This document shows, in pieces, positions 6,793-14,490 of a stretch of 16,944 nt of DNA. The stretch is from positions 1 to 16,944 of the forward strand of contig DUUU01000223.1 in NCBI GenBank assembly GCA_012841485.1. Direction: 5' to 3'. The notes under the pieces were generated by a model, which was not told the DNA's origin, did not search any database, and saw nothing but the letters and a program-made list of their open reading frames with translations. The DNA is from Armatimonadota bacterium. GTDB taxonomy: Bacteria > Armatimonadota > JAAZEB01. Position 1 is the stretch's first letter; each line of letters begins with the position of its first letter. The position numbers and the translations under genes are program-made.

Positions 6793-9177
6793 CTACTCCT
6801 TCACCAGCACCACGCGCTCGACGCAGATCGCGTTCTTCTGGTCCGGTTTTCCATGCGGGAATCGGGGCCCCTCGAACTTCACGCGCGCCCAGACGGCATA
6901 CTTCTGGTCGGGGCGCTTGCTGTCGGCCACGTCATCGACATCCACCTGGATGATCCAGCTCCAGAAGAAGTAGACATAGGTGGAATGGACAATCGGAAAG
7001 CTGCCCATGCGGTACCAGTGATACCCGGGCCCGGGCACATCTTCCGCCCGGATGGAGGCGCTCCCAACGCCCTTTTTCTGGACCTGGTTGTAGAGGCCCC
7101 AGGGCATCGGCAGCACGTACCGCTCCATCTCCTCGGCAGGGATCTCCAGGCGGTTGGTGATCCCGCTTTCGGCCTCGGGGTCGGGCACCACTTTCACCCG
7201 GTTCTGCCAGTTGCGGCTCGTGTCGGCGGTGTAGTCGAAGACGGTGCCAGCCGGCAGGTCGCGGAACTTCTCCGGCAGGGGCACGTACGGCCGGCGCGTG
7301 ATGAGGGGGAGTATCTCCTCATCGGCCCTGGCGCGCTCTGCCTGCCGGCGCTGCTCGGGGATGCGCCGGTCCACCTCCGCATGCCACGTCGCCTTGCATC
7401 GCCGGGCGATGGCGTCGCGGTCGTAGGGCAGCACCTCGGGGTTCTTCCCGCTGGCCACCCACTGGCGCATGAGGCGAGGCAAGAGCACCAGCGATGCCCG
7501 GTCTAGAGGAAGCCGCGCGTGCCGCACCCGGCGCAGCAGGACAGGATCGCTCGCGACGGCGGCCTCGGCCCGGTCGAACAGCGCCTGGGAGTTGCGAATG
7601 AAATCGAGATCGAGATAGTGGTATTGCGGCGGCGACGCGCCCATCGAGAGGTAGCTGATCTTCTCGGAGGATGCCTTCTCCAGCGCGGCGAGGTAGTCGC
7701 GGATCAGGGGGCCGGCCGGGCCGTAGAAGCCATCTGTGAATTGCCGGATCAACGCCTGAGCATCCCGGTAGGGGTCTTCCAGGAGCTTCATCATCATCCA
7801 GATCTTCAGGTCGCGCATGTCCGCGAGCACCTCATACTCGTGCTCAGTGAAGACTCCTTCGACGTTGTTCTCGGCATAGAAGCGGTAATCGGGCGCGTAG
7901 GTATGGAGCGACGCCAGGGGGAGGCCATAGTAGGGGGCGAAGGTGACGGCGTAGTCCCAGATCCGCAGGTTCTTGGCGATCTTCGCCCAGCTCAAGAGGT
8001 GCTCGCGAAACGCCTTGTTCTCGGGGTCGGTGATGGCGCGCGTGAAGTTGCTGTGCGTGTCGCAGAGGCGGATGATCACGTTATCGCGCACGCGCATCGT
8101 CTTCGGGGCCTTCTGGGTGTACAGGTAGGCCAGGGTGTCGAGCGAGACCTCGGGATACTCGTCCTTGATGGAATCTGCGAGCCAGTTCACGAAATCGAGC
8201 AGCGGCCCGGCTTCCGAGCCCTCTGCGGCAGTGATCTTCTGGCAGTTATCGCACTCGCACTGACCGTGCCAGTCGTTCTGCGAGACGCTGAAGACGAGGG
8301 GCACGGGCAGGCCTTCCTTCTTCGCCGCTGCCCACGAATCGGCGATATACTTCCGCAGACGCTGCAGGAAGAAGGTGCGCATCTCCTGGTTGGTGAGGCA
8401 GAGCTGGGTGCGCCCGGCGGTGCGCTTCCCCTTGATCAGGGAGAACCACTCGGGGTGCTTCTCGAAATACTGATCCGGCGGCACGTACATAAAGAAGGTG
8501 TGCACGTGATAGGGGGGACCGTAGTCCATCCCGCCGCCGTACTCCTTGCTGATCCGCGCATCGCCCTCGCGGTTGAGGCGGTTGCGTGCGGCGAAGCGGC
8601 CGCCGTCTCGCGCATAGAGCATGTAGATGTCGCGATAGCGGAAGACCGGCTTGCCGCGCCGGTCGAGCCCGGTCACCTCCAGAGTCGGCTGCTTGGGCAC
8701 GCTCTCTTCGTAGGCATTCCACCAGTGAACGCCGATCACGTCCTCCAGGAAGCGGTAGACGGCATATAGTGTGCCGCGTGGCCGGCCGCCCGCCAGGATG
8801 AGGCTGTCACCGACCGTGCGCATCACCCACTCCTCGGGGCCCAGCTTCGTGCAGTCGATCCCTTGTCCGGCCGCCAAGCGCGTGGGGCCCACGTAGATGC
8901 TGGCTCCCCTGGCCGTGCCCTGGCCTTCGCGGGTCACGGTGAAGGTTGCGCCGGTCACCTGGCTCAGATAGGCGGCCAGTTCCTGCGCGGCGGTCTCCTC
9001 CGGCGCCGTCGCGCCCGCCGCCAGGAAGAGGGTCGCCGGGGCCCTGCCTTCCCTGGCCAGGGTGACGGCCCCCGCCGGCAGTGCTAGCGCCACCAGCGCC
9101 ACCAGCCACACGACACGGCTCAGTGCTCTGAGCCAGATCCTGCCTCCCGGTCGAGGCGTGGAACCGAGTCTGGGCAT
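6793..9177 (-). CDS. Secreted DUF4838-domain protein (glycoside-hydrolase-like, alpha-glucuronidase-related fold)
   Basis: The 794-residue product begins with basic residues and a hydrophobic core at about 21-36 followed by PAGA, a Sec signal peptide or signal anchor. Residues about 45-160 resemble the N-terminal domain found in GH67 alpha-glucuronidases and related enzymes (AAQELAAYLSQVTGA, then RGTLYAVYRFLEDVIGVHWW). The middle, about 175-500, matches DUF4838 with FRYRDIYML, QYFEKHPEWFSLIKGKR, LCLTN and the CECDNCQ element at 307-313, a barrel-type region. The last 150 residues look like a beta-sandwich module. The catalytic activity of DUF4838 proteins is not established, so cleavage of a uronate-containing or amino-sugar polysaccharide is only suggested by fold and by the epimerase gene upstream. 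The ATG at 9177 was chosen for the AGGAGG six bases upstream; the frame is open to 9261 without such a site. Confidence 0.88.
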   Translation of the reverse strand: MPRLGSTPRPGGRIWLRALSRVVWLVALVALALPAGAVTLAREGRAPATLFLAAGATAPEETAAQELAAYLSQVTGATFTVTREGQGTARGASIYVGPTRLAAGQGIDCTKLGPEEWVMRTVGDSLILAGGRPRGTLYAVYRFLEDVIGVHWWNAYEESVPKQPTLEVTGLDRRGKPVFRYRDIYMLYARDGGRFAARNRLNREGDARISKEYGGGMDYGPPYHVHTFFMYVPPDQYFEKHPEWFSLIKGKRTAGRTQLCLTNQEMRTFFLQRLRKYIADSWAAAKKEGLPVPLVFSVSQNDWHGQCECDNCQKITAAEGSEAGPLLDFVNWLADSIKDEYPEVSLDTLAYLYTQKAPKTMRVRDNVIIRLCDTHSNFTRAITDPENKAFREHLLSWAKIAKNLRIWDYAVTFAPYYGLPLASLHTYAPDYRFYAENNVEGVFTEHEYEVLADMRDLKIWMMMKLLEDPYRDAQALIRQFTDGFYGPAGPLIRDYLAALEKASSEKISYLSMGASPPQYHYLDLDFIRNSQALFDRAEAAVASDPVLLRRVRHARLPLDRASLVLLPRLMRQWVASGKNPEVLPYDRDAIARRCKATWHAEVDRRIPEQRRQAERARADEEILPLITRRPYVPLPEKFRDLPAGTVFDYTADTSRNWQNRVKVVPDPEAESGITNRLEIPAEEMERYVLPMPWGLYNQVQKKGVGSASIRAEDVPGPGYHWYRMGSFPIVHSTYVYFFWSWIIQVDVDDVADSKRPDQKYAVWARVKFEGPRFPHGKPDQKNAICVERVVLVKE

Positions 9178-9387
9178 CGCGTACCTCCTGATTCCTTTGG
9201 CATGGCCTGCTCTGCGGGGCGACTGGCGCCACGCCACCGCTCCCCAGCCGCGCTCTCCCACCGCTCTTAGAGCGTCTGTTACGCCAGGAGGCGAGACGAC
9301 TCCTTCGCGTGCTGCTCCACCTGGATCGGCGCGGCAGACGGGAAGCCGGGCTCGTGCGCGTCTCGCGCTGGGATGCCTTGGCCGTGC
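9178..9387. other. 210-bp spacer between epimerase and DUF4838 genes
   Basis: Apart from the strong AGGAGG ribosome site (9184-9189) I see no gene and no convincing promoter. CTCTTAGAG at 9264-9272, within the palindrome GCTCT-t-AGAGC, is the same 9-mer as at 6614-6622 ahead of the oxidoreductase cluster. Confidence 0.35.
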
Positions 9388-10887
9388 TCAGGGCGAGGTG
9401 AAACCGAGGCCATCGGCGTGGCGGCGGAAGTGCGCTTCCAGGCCGAGGGCGTAACGCGCCTCATTCCGGGCCAGGTTTTCCTGGAGGGCATCGCTCAGGG
9501 TGCCGCCCCCTGGCGCCGGCGCCTTCAGGATCTCCCCGTAGGTGATATGCAGGAATTGCCGGCAGGCATCATCGTCCAGCAGACGGGGGAGTTCCGAGTC
9601 CGGCACGTCGGCCTTGCCAGCCACATCGGCGAGCGAGGTGTTGATGTGGTAGTACTCGCGAGCGCGCGGGAAGCCCTCGGTCGCCTGCGCCCAGATCGCC
9701 CGAAAGAGCGCCGGGTCGGTGGCCGCGACGACGCGCACCGCCTCCAGCCAGCTCGTGCCGGCGGTCTTCACGTGGAGGCGGTCGCCCCCATAGCGGGCAA
9801 AGAGCGGGAAGACAGCGAACTTGTCGCTTCCCGAGTGGACCCCGAGCTTGTAACCAAAGCGGTGCGCGATCTCTGCGTGGATTGCCACCTCGCGCTCCAG
9901 GCGCTCCCGGTCGCCGATGTAATCGATCCCCTTCTGGAACTCGCCGGGGAAGCGCGGCGCGATGCTGCTAACCGCGATCCCGCGCCGCACGAGCTCGGTC
10001 GCGAGCAGGAGGTGGTCGATGGGGCGGGTGGCGTGCGCCGTCTCATCGACGCTCACTTCCAGGTCGTACCCGCCGGCGCCACGCGCTTGCCGGCAGAGGG
10101 CATCGGCCTCTTCGATGAAGGCAAAGGCTGGTCCATAGACGCGCCAGAATCCCTGAAGGTCGTCAGGGCTTCCCTCCAGGCGCTCTCCGGCCAGCTCCCA
10201 CGAGTTGCCCTCCAGCTGGCGCACCGCATCGGGCATCTCGGGGAGGCCGCTGGCGCGCCCGAGGCAGAGGCTCAGGTCGAGCGTGATGAAGGTGGCGCCG
10301 GCTTCCAGGAGGGTGCGCACCTCATCCACCGTCTTCAGATGATCGCCATCCGCGCCGAAGCCCTCCTGGTAGCCCTCCTGAAAGACGCCCCATGTTGCCG
10401 CGTCGACCACCTCGGCATAGCTTCGGCCAGTGAGCGTCAGCTCTCGCACCGACTGTTGGGCCAGGACCAGCGCCGCCCGAGTCTGCCGGAGGGCGCGGAG
10501 CTGTCCGGGAGTGGCCACACCGAGCCGGTCACCGCACCCGAAGGAGGGGCGGCCCTTGGGCAGCGCGCGGGGCGCGGTCCAGGGGAAGAGCGCGCGCAGC
10601 GCGGCGCACGTTTCCGAGGAGTACGCCGCCACCTTCACCGGGCGTTCACCTGTTGCCACCGCTTCGCCTGGCACGCGGGCCGCTTCCGGGCCCGCTCCCG
10701 CGACCACAAGGCAGCGTTCCACGCCGTCGCGCGCCAGGAATAGGTCAACGCCCCCCACGCGCTGCCACGAAGAAGCGTACCAACGGGCGTTTGGCCCAAG
10801 CTCCTCCGAGGCCGTCTTGCCGCCCGGCACACCGCCGGCCAGCTCTGCCGCCAAGCTCACCAATTGGTGAATGAACTCGCTTCGCAC
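9388..10887 (-). CDS. uxaE: Tagaturonate/fructuronate epimerase family protein (UxaE-like)
   Basis: The 499-residue product resembles UxaE, the epimerase that interconverts D-tagaturonate and D-fructuronate in hexuronate catabolism, first described in Thermotoga. Family-type stretches include RPVKVAAYSSET near the N-terminus, GADGDHLKT (H183), EVSVDET (D281, E282) and the highly typical VHSGSDKFAVFP (H351, D355, K356), where metal- and substrate-binding residues are expected. Length is close to the Thermotoga protein. The start is GTG at 10887, with AGGAGG seven bases upstream; the frame opens back to a TTG at 10938 without a good site. No signal peptide, so cytoplasmic. The DUF4838 gene follows after 210 bp and a 65-residue gene precedes it by 91 bp. 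No uxaB, uxaC, kdgK or kdgA lies in the window. The assignment rests on recognised motifs, not a search. Confidence 0.8.
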   Translation of the reverse strand: MRSEFIHQLVSLAAELAGGVPGGKTASEELGPNARWYASSWQRVGGVDLFLARDGVERCLVVAGAGPEAARVPGEAVATGERPVKVAAYSSETCAALRALFPWTAPRALPKGRPSFGCGDRLGVATPGQLRALRQTRAALVLAQQSVRELTLTGRSYAEVVDAATWGVFQEGYQEGFGADGDHLKTVDEVRTLLEAGATFITLDLSLCLGRASGLPEMPDAVRQLEGNSWELAGERLEGSPDDLQGFWRVYGPAFAFIEEADALCRQARGAGGYDLEVSVDETAHATRPIDHLLLATELVRRGIAVSSIAPRFPGEFQKGIDYIGDRERLEREVAIHAEIAHRFGYKLGVHSGSDKFAVFPLFARYGGDRLHVKTAGTSWLEAVRVVAATDPALFRAIWAQATEGFPRAREYYHINTSLADVAGKADVPDSELPRLLDDDACRQFLHITYGEILKAPAPGGGTLSDALQENLARNEARYALGLEAHFRRHADGLGFTSP

Positions 10888-10894
10888 CAGCTTC

Positions 10895-10902
10895 CCTCCT
10901 CC
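10895..10902 (-). promoter_or_regulatory. Shine-Dalgarno site fixing the GTG start of the UxaE-like gene
   Basis: The minus strand reads GGAGGAGG here, with the AGGAGG core ending 7 bases before the GTG at 10887. This near-perfect site argues against the upstream TTG at 10938. Confidence 0.7.
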
Positions 10903-10978
10903 GCTGCGTTTCTGAACCGCAATTGACTCTGGTCTCAACGTTCCCCGGCCAGCGGCGAAGGACCTGCCAGCACGTGCG

Positions 10979-11176
10979 TCAGGTGACCACGGGCTCCCTC
11001 AGCGCGCTCCCTTCCAGCTTTGCCCTCAGGCGTTTCGCCAACTCCTCTCGATCCCGGAACATCTCCTTCGTCTCGGCGTCCTCGGCGTGGTAAAGCTCAG
11101 AACGCACCTCGCTGATCTCCGATCCCAGCATCTCGAGCAGCAGGTCGCGCTCTCGCTCGGTGAGAATGAGCTCCAA
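10979..11176 (-). CDS. Small helical protein of unknown function (65 residues)
   Basis: The product would be about 65 residues, starting at TTG 11176 (LELILTERERDLLLEML) and ending REPVVT. An AAAGGAGG site lies 8 bases upstream of that TTG. The alternative ATG at 11197 adds seven residues but has a poor ribosome site. The composition is strongly helical and charged, with a hydrophobic heptad-like pattern (LLLEMLGSEISEVRSEL, then EELAKRLRAKL), suggesting a two-helix hairpin or coiled coil. It resembles a widespread family of small uncharacterised proteins of the pattern LTxxExxLLxxxLxxxLxxLRxEIxxTE; no function is known to me. It is the first gene of the leftward group and lies divergently from leuC. 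Confidence 0.7.
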   Translation of the reverse strand: MELILTERERDLLLEMLGSEISEVRSELYHAEDAETKEMFRDREELAKRLRAKLEGSALREPVVT

Positions 11177-11184
11177 GGCTCTCG

Positions 11185-11192
11185 CCTCCTTT
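11185..11192 (-). promoter_or_regulatory. Shine-Dalgarno site for the 65-residue gene (TTG start)
   Basis: AAAGGAGG on the minus strand lies 8 bases from the TTG at 11176, and only just inside the reading frame of the ATG at 11197. It therefore favours the TTG start. Confidence 0.5.
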
Positions 11193-11333
11193 CGCATCAG
11201 TTCCCCGGCCCGCGGCACCAACCCGGAGCTACCGCTCCATCAAACGGCCCAAACGCGATGCCATATCGGGGTGGCGTGCCTTGGGGGGGCTTCAGGCCCG
11301 CGCAATGCCGGCGGTGGCGCCCGCAGACGCGCC

Positions 11334-11363
11334 TTGCCAATCCGCGGGCGCATCGGCTATAAT
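11334..11363 (+). promoter_or_regulatory. Sigma70-type promoter for leuCD
   Basis: TTGCCA at 11334-11339 and a perfect TATAAT at 11358-11363 are separated by 18 bp. Transcription should start near 11370, about 200 bases ahead of leuC. Confidence 0.65.
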
Positions 11364-11369
11364 GAAGTT

Positions 11370-11396
11370 GTGCCTCGGAATCTTTGGGCCGAGCAC
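11370..11396 (+). promoter_or_regulatory. Stem-loop at the predicted 5' end of the leuCD transcript
   Basis: GTGC-c-TCGG at 11370-11378 pairs with CCGAGCAC at 11389-11396 with one bulged C and a 10-base loop. It begins 7 bases after the -10 box, exactly where transcription should start, so it may cap and stabilise the mRNA. As DNA the same inverted repeat could be an operator. Confidence 0.4.
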
Positions 11397-11568
11397 GTAT
11401 ATTCGAGCGATCTCAAGAGCCAGCAGCCTGCCGCCAGCGCGTGGGGGACAGTGTTACACGACGGGGTGTGCCGCCCGCGCCACCCGACCGGAGCATCGGC
11501 GTGCGCCAGAAAGAGCGGAACCCTGATCCTCATTGCAGGCGTGGCATCACCATTCAGGGAGCCCTATC

Positions 11569-12864
11569 ATGGCGATGACGATGACGGAAAAGATCCTCGC
11601 CCGTGCAGCCGGCCGCGAGGCCGTGCGCGCCGGCGAGAATGTTTGGGTCGATGTGGATGTGCTGTTGACCCACGACGTTTGCGGCCCCGGCACCATCGGC
11701 GTCTTCCACGAGCACTTCGGGAAGGATGCGAAGGTCTGGGATAAGGAGAAGGTGGTGATCATCCCCGATCACTATATCTTCACCGCCGATGCGAAGGCCC
11801 GGCGCAACGTGGAGATCCTGCGCGAGTTTGTGGCTGCACAGGGAATCCCCAACTTCTACGACGTGGGCACGGAGCGCTATAAGGGCGTCTGCCACGTCGG
11901 TCTTCCAGAGGGCGGGCACACCCGTCCCGGCGAGGTGCTTTTCGGCACCGACTCGCACACCTGCACGCATGGCGCCTTCGGCGAGTTTGCCACCGGCATC
12001 GGCAACACGGAGGCAGGCTTCATCCTGGGCGCCGGCAAGCTGTGGGTCCGCGTTCCCGAGACGATGCGCTTCGTCTTTGAGGGAAACATGCCCCCCTATC
12101 TGATGGCCAAGGATCTGATCCTCCACGTCATCGGCGAGATCGGCGTGGATGGCGCCACCTATCGCGCCATGGAGTTCGCGGGCGAGGGCGTCTATTCGCT
12201 CAACATGGAAGAGCGAATGACGCTGTGCAACATGGCCATCGAGGCCGGCGGCAAGAGCGGCATCATCGCTCCCGATCAGGTGACCTGCGACTACGTGCGC
12301 GCGCGCACGAGCAAGCCGTTTACCGTCTTCACGAACGACGAGGGAGCCACGTTCCATAGCGAGCACGTCTTCAACGTGGCGGCGCTGGAGCCAACGGTGG
12401 CGCTGCCGCACTCTCCCGACAAGCGGGCCCTCGCCCGCGAGCTCTCGGATGTGCGCATCGACCGCTCCTATATCGGCTCTTGCACCGGCGGGAAGACCAC
12501 CGACTTTGTCGCAGCCGCGCGCATCCTCAACGGGCGCACCGTGGCGGTGGATACCTTCATCGTGCCGGCGACCACCGAGGTGCTCCAATCGCTGCACCGC
12601 GAGCGCGTGGATGGGAAGACGCTCATCGAGGTCTTCCAGGCGGCCGGGTGCAAGGTGGGACAGCCGTCCTGCGCCGCGTGTCTGGGCGGCCCGGTGGATA
12701 CGTTCGGCCGGCTGAACGAGCCGCTGAAGTGCATCTCGACCACCAACCGAAACTTCCCGGGGCGCATGGGCCACAAGGAGGGGCAGGTCTTCCTCGCTTC
12801 GCCACTCACCGCCGCCGCCTCGGCTGTGACCGGCCGTATCACGGATCCACGGGAGCTGCTCTAA
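11569..12864 (+). CDS. leuC: 3-isopropylmalate dehydratase large subunit (LeuC; homoaconitase family)
   Basis: The 431-residue product belongs to the aconitase superfamily. It dehydrates and rehydrates isopropylmalate in leucine synthesis, together with the small subunit encoded next. THDVCGP (35-40), GTDSHTCTHG (126-135), FATGIGNTEAG (140-150), and cluster cysteines C305 (GSCTGGK), C368 and C371 (CAACLGG) are all present, so the [4Fe-4S] cluster should form. Size fits the shorter bacterial/archaeal LeuC type shared with homoaconitase, so homoaconitate or another 2-alkylmalate could also be the substrate; pairing with leuD favours isopropylmalate. The start is the ATG at 11569, with GGGAG seven bases upstream; the twelve upstream in-frame codons look non-coding. 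leuB and leuA are not in the window. Confidence 0.92.
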   Translation: MAMTMTEKILARAAGREAVRAGENVWVDVDVLLTHDVCGPGTIGVFHEHFGKDAKVWDKEKVVIIPDHYIFTADAKARRNVEILREFVAAQGIPNFYDVGTERYKGVCHVGLPEGGHTRPGEVLFGTDSHTCTHGAFGEFATGIGNTEAGFILGAGKLWVRVPETMRFVFEGNMPPYLMAKDLILHVIGEIGVDGATYRAMEFAGEGVYSLNMEERMTLCNMAIEAGGKSGIIAPDQVTCDYVRARTSKPFTVFTNDEGATFHSEHVFNVAALEPTVALPHSPDKRALARELSDVRIDRSYIGSCTGGKTTDFVAAARILNGRTVAVDTFIVPATTEVLQSLHRERVDGKTLIEVFQAAGCKVGQPSCAACLGGPVDTFGRLNEPLKCISTTNRNFPGRMGHKEGQVFLASPLTAAASAVTGRITDPRELL

Positions 12865-12929
12865 AGGGAGCCCGACACTCGCTGCCGCGCCCTCAACGTG
12901 CCGCACCGGTGTGTTGAGGAGAGGCGGCG

Positions 12930-13511
12930 ATGGGGTCTAAGGAGTTGACTGTGCAAGAGACGATCAAGGGCCGGGCCTACGTGCTCGGCGATGATATCGA
13001 TACCGACCAGATTATCCCGGCGCATTACCTCACCTACAACCCGGCGATCCCGGAGGAGCGGAAGATGTTCGGGGTCTACGCGCTCTCGGGCGTGCCGGCT
13101 GCCCAGGCGGGGCTTCCCGAGGGGAACCGCCCCTTCGTTCCCGACGGTGGCGAGCCCGGCGAGTACCGCATCGTGGTGGGTGGCAAGAACTTTGGCTGTG
13201 GCTCCTCGCGCGAGCATGCTCCGCTTGCCCTCGATGAAGCCGGCGTGGAAGCCGTGATCGCCGAGTCGTACGCGCGCATCTTCTTCCGCAACAGCGTCAA
13301 CGGCGGTTACTTGCTCCCCTTCGAGACGCCTACGCGCCTCGTGGAGGAGATTCGCACCGGAGACGAGCTGGAACTGGATGTGAAGGGCAACCGCCTCACC
13401 AACCTGACGACCGGCAAGAGCTACACGCTTCGCCCGCTGGGCGATATCCTCCCGATCCTGGAGGCCGGGGATATCTTCGCCTACGCGAAGCAGAGCGGCA
13501 TGCTGGGCTAG
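12930..13511 (+). CDS. leuD: 3-isopropylmalate dehydratase small subunit (LeuD)
   Basis: The 193-residue swivelling-domain subunit that pairs with Leu[16 protein letters not shown] at 21-35 and [13 protein letters not shown] at 85-97 are the standard motifs; the serine-arginine of SSREH lies at the active site. The residues after HYL, the loop that reads substrate chain identity in this family, are TYNPAIPEE rather than the YLRT pattern of well-studied bacterial isopropylmalate isomerases. They look more like the YLT version of plant small subunits. The ATG at 12930 has AGGAG eight bases upstream. It lies 65 bp after leuC and is almost certainly in the same transcript. A 207-bp spacer with no clear terminator follows. 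Confidence 0.92.
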   Translation: MGSKELTVQETIKGRAYVLGDDIDTDQIIPAHYLTYNPAIPEERKMFGVYALSGVPAAQAGLPEGNRPFVPDGGEPGEYRIVVGGKNFGCGSSREHAPLALDEAGVEAVIAESYARIFFRNSVNGGYLLPFETPTRLVEEIRTGDELELDVKGNRLTNLTTGKSYTLRPLGDILPILEAGDIFAYAKQSGMLG

Positions 13512-13718
13512 CGTCCGCGAAGCGAGGTCGGCACGCCAGAGCGGGCCTGGCCGCCCTGGGAGCGGTTGGAAGCCGGAGGTCCCGGGTCTCCACTGGCCTG
13601 CCGGTTGGCGGTGCCTGCGTGGCGGGGCGACCGCTGTACCTCCGGTAGCATTCGGGCGCGCGTCGCGGGCGGGCGGGCGCCTGTCGTGGCTCCGGGCCGG
13701 CCTGGAGAATTGTGAATC

Positions 13719-14423
13719 ATGAAGGCAAAGCGATCCTGCTGTTTGTTCTGCCTGTCCGTGCTCCTGGCGGCGGGCACCTCGCTCGCGGGCGCGCCTGCGA
13801 AACAAGAGGTGCTTCTCTCAGCAGAGGGGCTGTTCCATTCGCGCGAGTGGCTGCCACTGCGCGAGCCACGCTTCGAGCGCGGCTATCCCTGGGCACTGAA
13901 AGAGGGCTTCCTCGTCAACACGGCGCCAGAGGGCACGCCTTACGAGCAGGTGCGGCGCATGGAGAAGGGGATGGGCCTCTCCATCTACGGGTTGAAGGAG
14001 CCGCTCCCGGAGCAATACGAGGTTTCCGGCGTCTTCCGCGTCGATCAGGCCGCCGCCGCGGGGTTTGTTCTCAACTCCGGGCTGCGGGGCGATGCCCTGG
14101 CCGACCACTATCTCGTGCTCCTCTACCACGGGGGCATCAACCTGTGGAAATATACCTATACCGGCGAGGGGAGAGACCATGGCGTCTACATGAAGTTGGG
14201 ATGGCTCTCGCGGCCCCTGAAGTCGGATACGGATTACAACCTCAAGATAACCACCCGCCGAAACACCCGCCCCGAGCGCGGCCTGGGCTACGAGCTTTCC
14301 GTCTGGCTGGATGGGGAGCACGTTCTCGGCGTCACGGACGCAGCGCCGCTCCCGCCTGGCGTCCTCGGCATCTGGCTGGGCGAGGGCTACGCCGGTGTTC
14401 GCCAGGTGACCATCCGAAAGTAG
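13719..14423 (+). CDS. Secreted beta-rich protein of unknown function (possible LamG/DUF1080-like fold)
   Basis: The 234-residue product starts with a basic tip, a cysteine-rich hydrophobic core (CCLFCLSVLLAAG) and SLAGA, a likely Sec signal peptide cut near residue 24-26. The mature part alternates short strands: YEVSGVFRVDQAAAAGFVLNSG, DHYLVLLYHGGINLWKYTY, YNLKITTRRN, YELSVWLDGEHVLGVTDAAPL, then GVLGIWLGEGYAGVRQVTIRK. This arrangement of a glycine-rich closing strand resembles concanavalin-like or DUF1080 domains that bind or cleave sugars, but I see no catalytic signature. The ATG at 13719 is preceded by GGAGA about 10 bases upstream. It follows leuD on the same strand and could be read through from it, though its role seems unrelated. 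Confidence 0.75.
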   Translation: MKAKRSCCLFCLSVLLAAGTSLAGAPAKQEVLLSAEGLFHSREWLPLREPRFERGYPWALKEGFLVNTAPEGTPYEQVRRMEKGMGLSIYGLKEPLPEQYEVSGVFRVDQAAAAGFVLNSGLRGDALADHYLVLLYHGGINLWKYTYTGEGRDHGVYMKLGWLSRPLKSDTDYNLKITTRRNTRPERGLGYELSVWLDGEHVLGVTDAAPLPPGVLGIWLGEGYAGVRQVTIRK

Positions 14424-14439
14424 AAAAACCGGCCCAATC

Positions 14440-14469
14440 CCTCAGCCGGTGGAGCTCCACCGGCTGAGG
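14440..14469. terminator. Perfect 30-bp palindrome, probable terminator or repeat-type hairpin
   Basis: CCTCAGCCGGTGGAG is followed at once by its exact reverse complement, giving a 13-bp stem with a 4-base loop as RNA. It begins 16 bases after the stop of the 234-residue gene, where a terminator is expected, but no T-run follows on either strand. Confidence 0.5.
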
Positions 14470-14490
14470 CCGACCCCTTCCATGTCCTTA

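Larger units (their letters stand above)
11177..11568. other. Divergent 392-bp regulatory region between the 65-residue gene and leuC
   Basis: It contains the leuC promoter (11334-11363), a stem-loop at the predicted transcript start (11370-11396) and a leader of about 200 bases. Open frames exist within it but lack ribosome sites or recognisable products. I found no T-box core motif and no run of leucine codons that would support a classic leu attenuator. No strong promoter was found for the leftward genes. Confidence 0.45.

Noticed and set aside
7519..8769. Plus-strand open frame (416 codons) over the DUF4838 gene
   Set aside because: Antisense to a well-supported secreted protein with signal peptide and ideal ribosome site.
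9373..10743. Plus-strand open frame (456 codons) over the UxaE-like gene
   Set aside because: Antisense shadow; low-complexity composition, no motif.
11364..11568. T-box or leucine attenuator ahead of leuC
   Set aside because: No T-box core sequence, no leucine-rich leader peptide and no terminator with T-run could be found by eye.
11554..12906. Minus-strand open frame (450 codons) over leuC
   Set aside because: Opposite to an unmistakable LeuC with all cluster cysteines.
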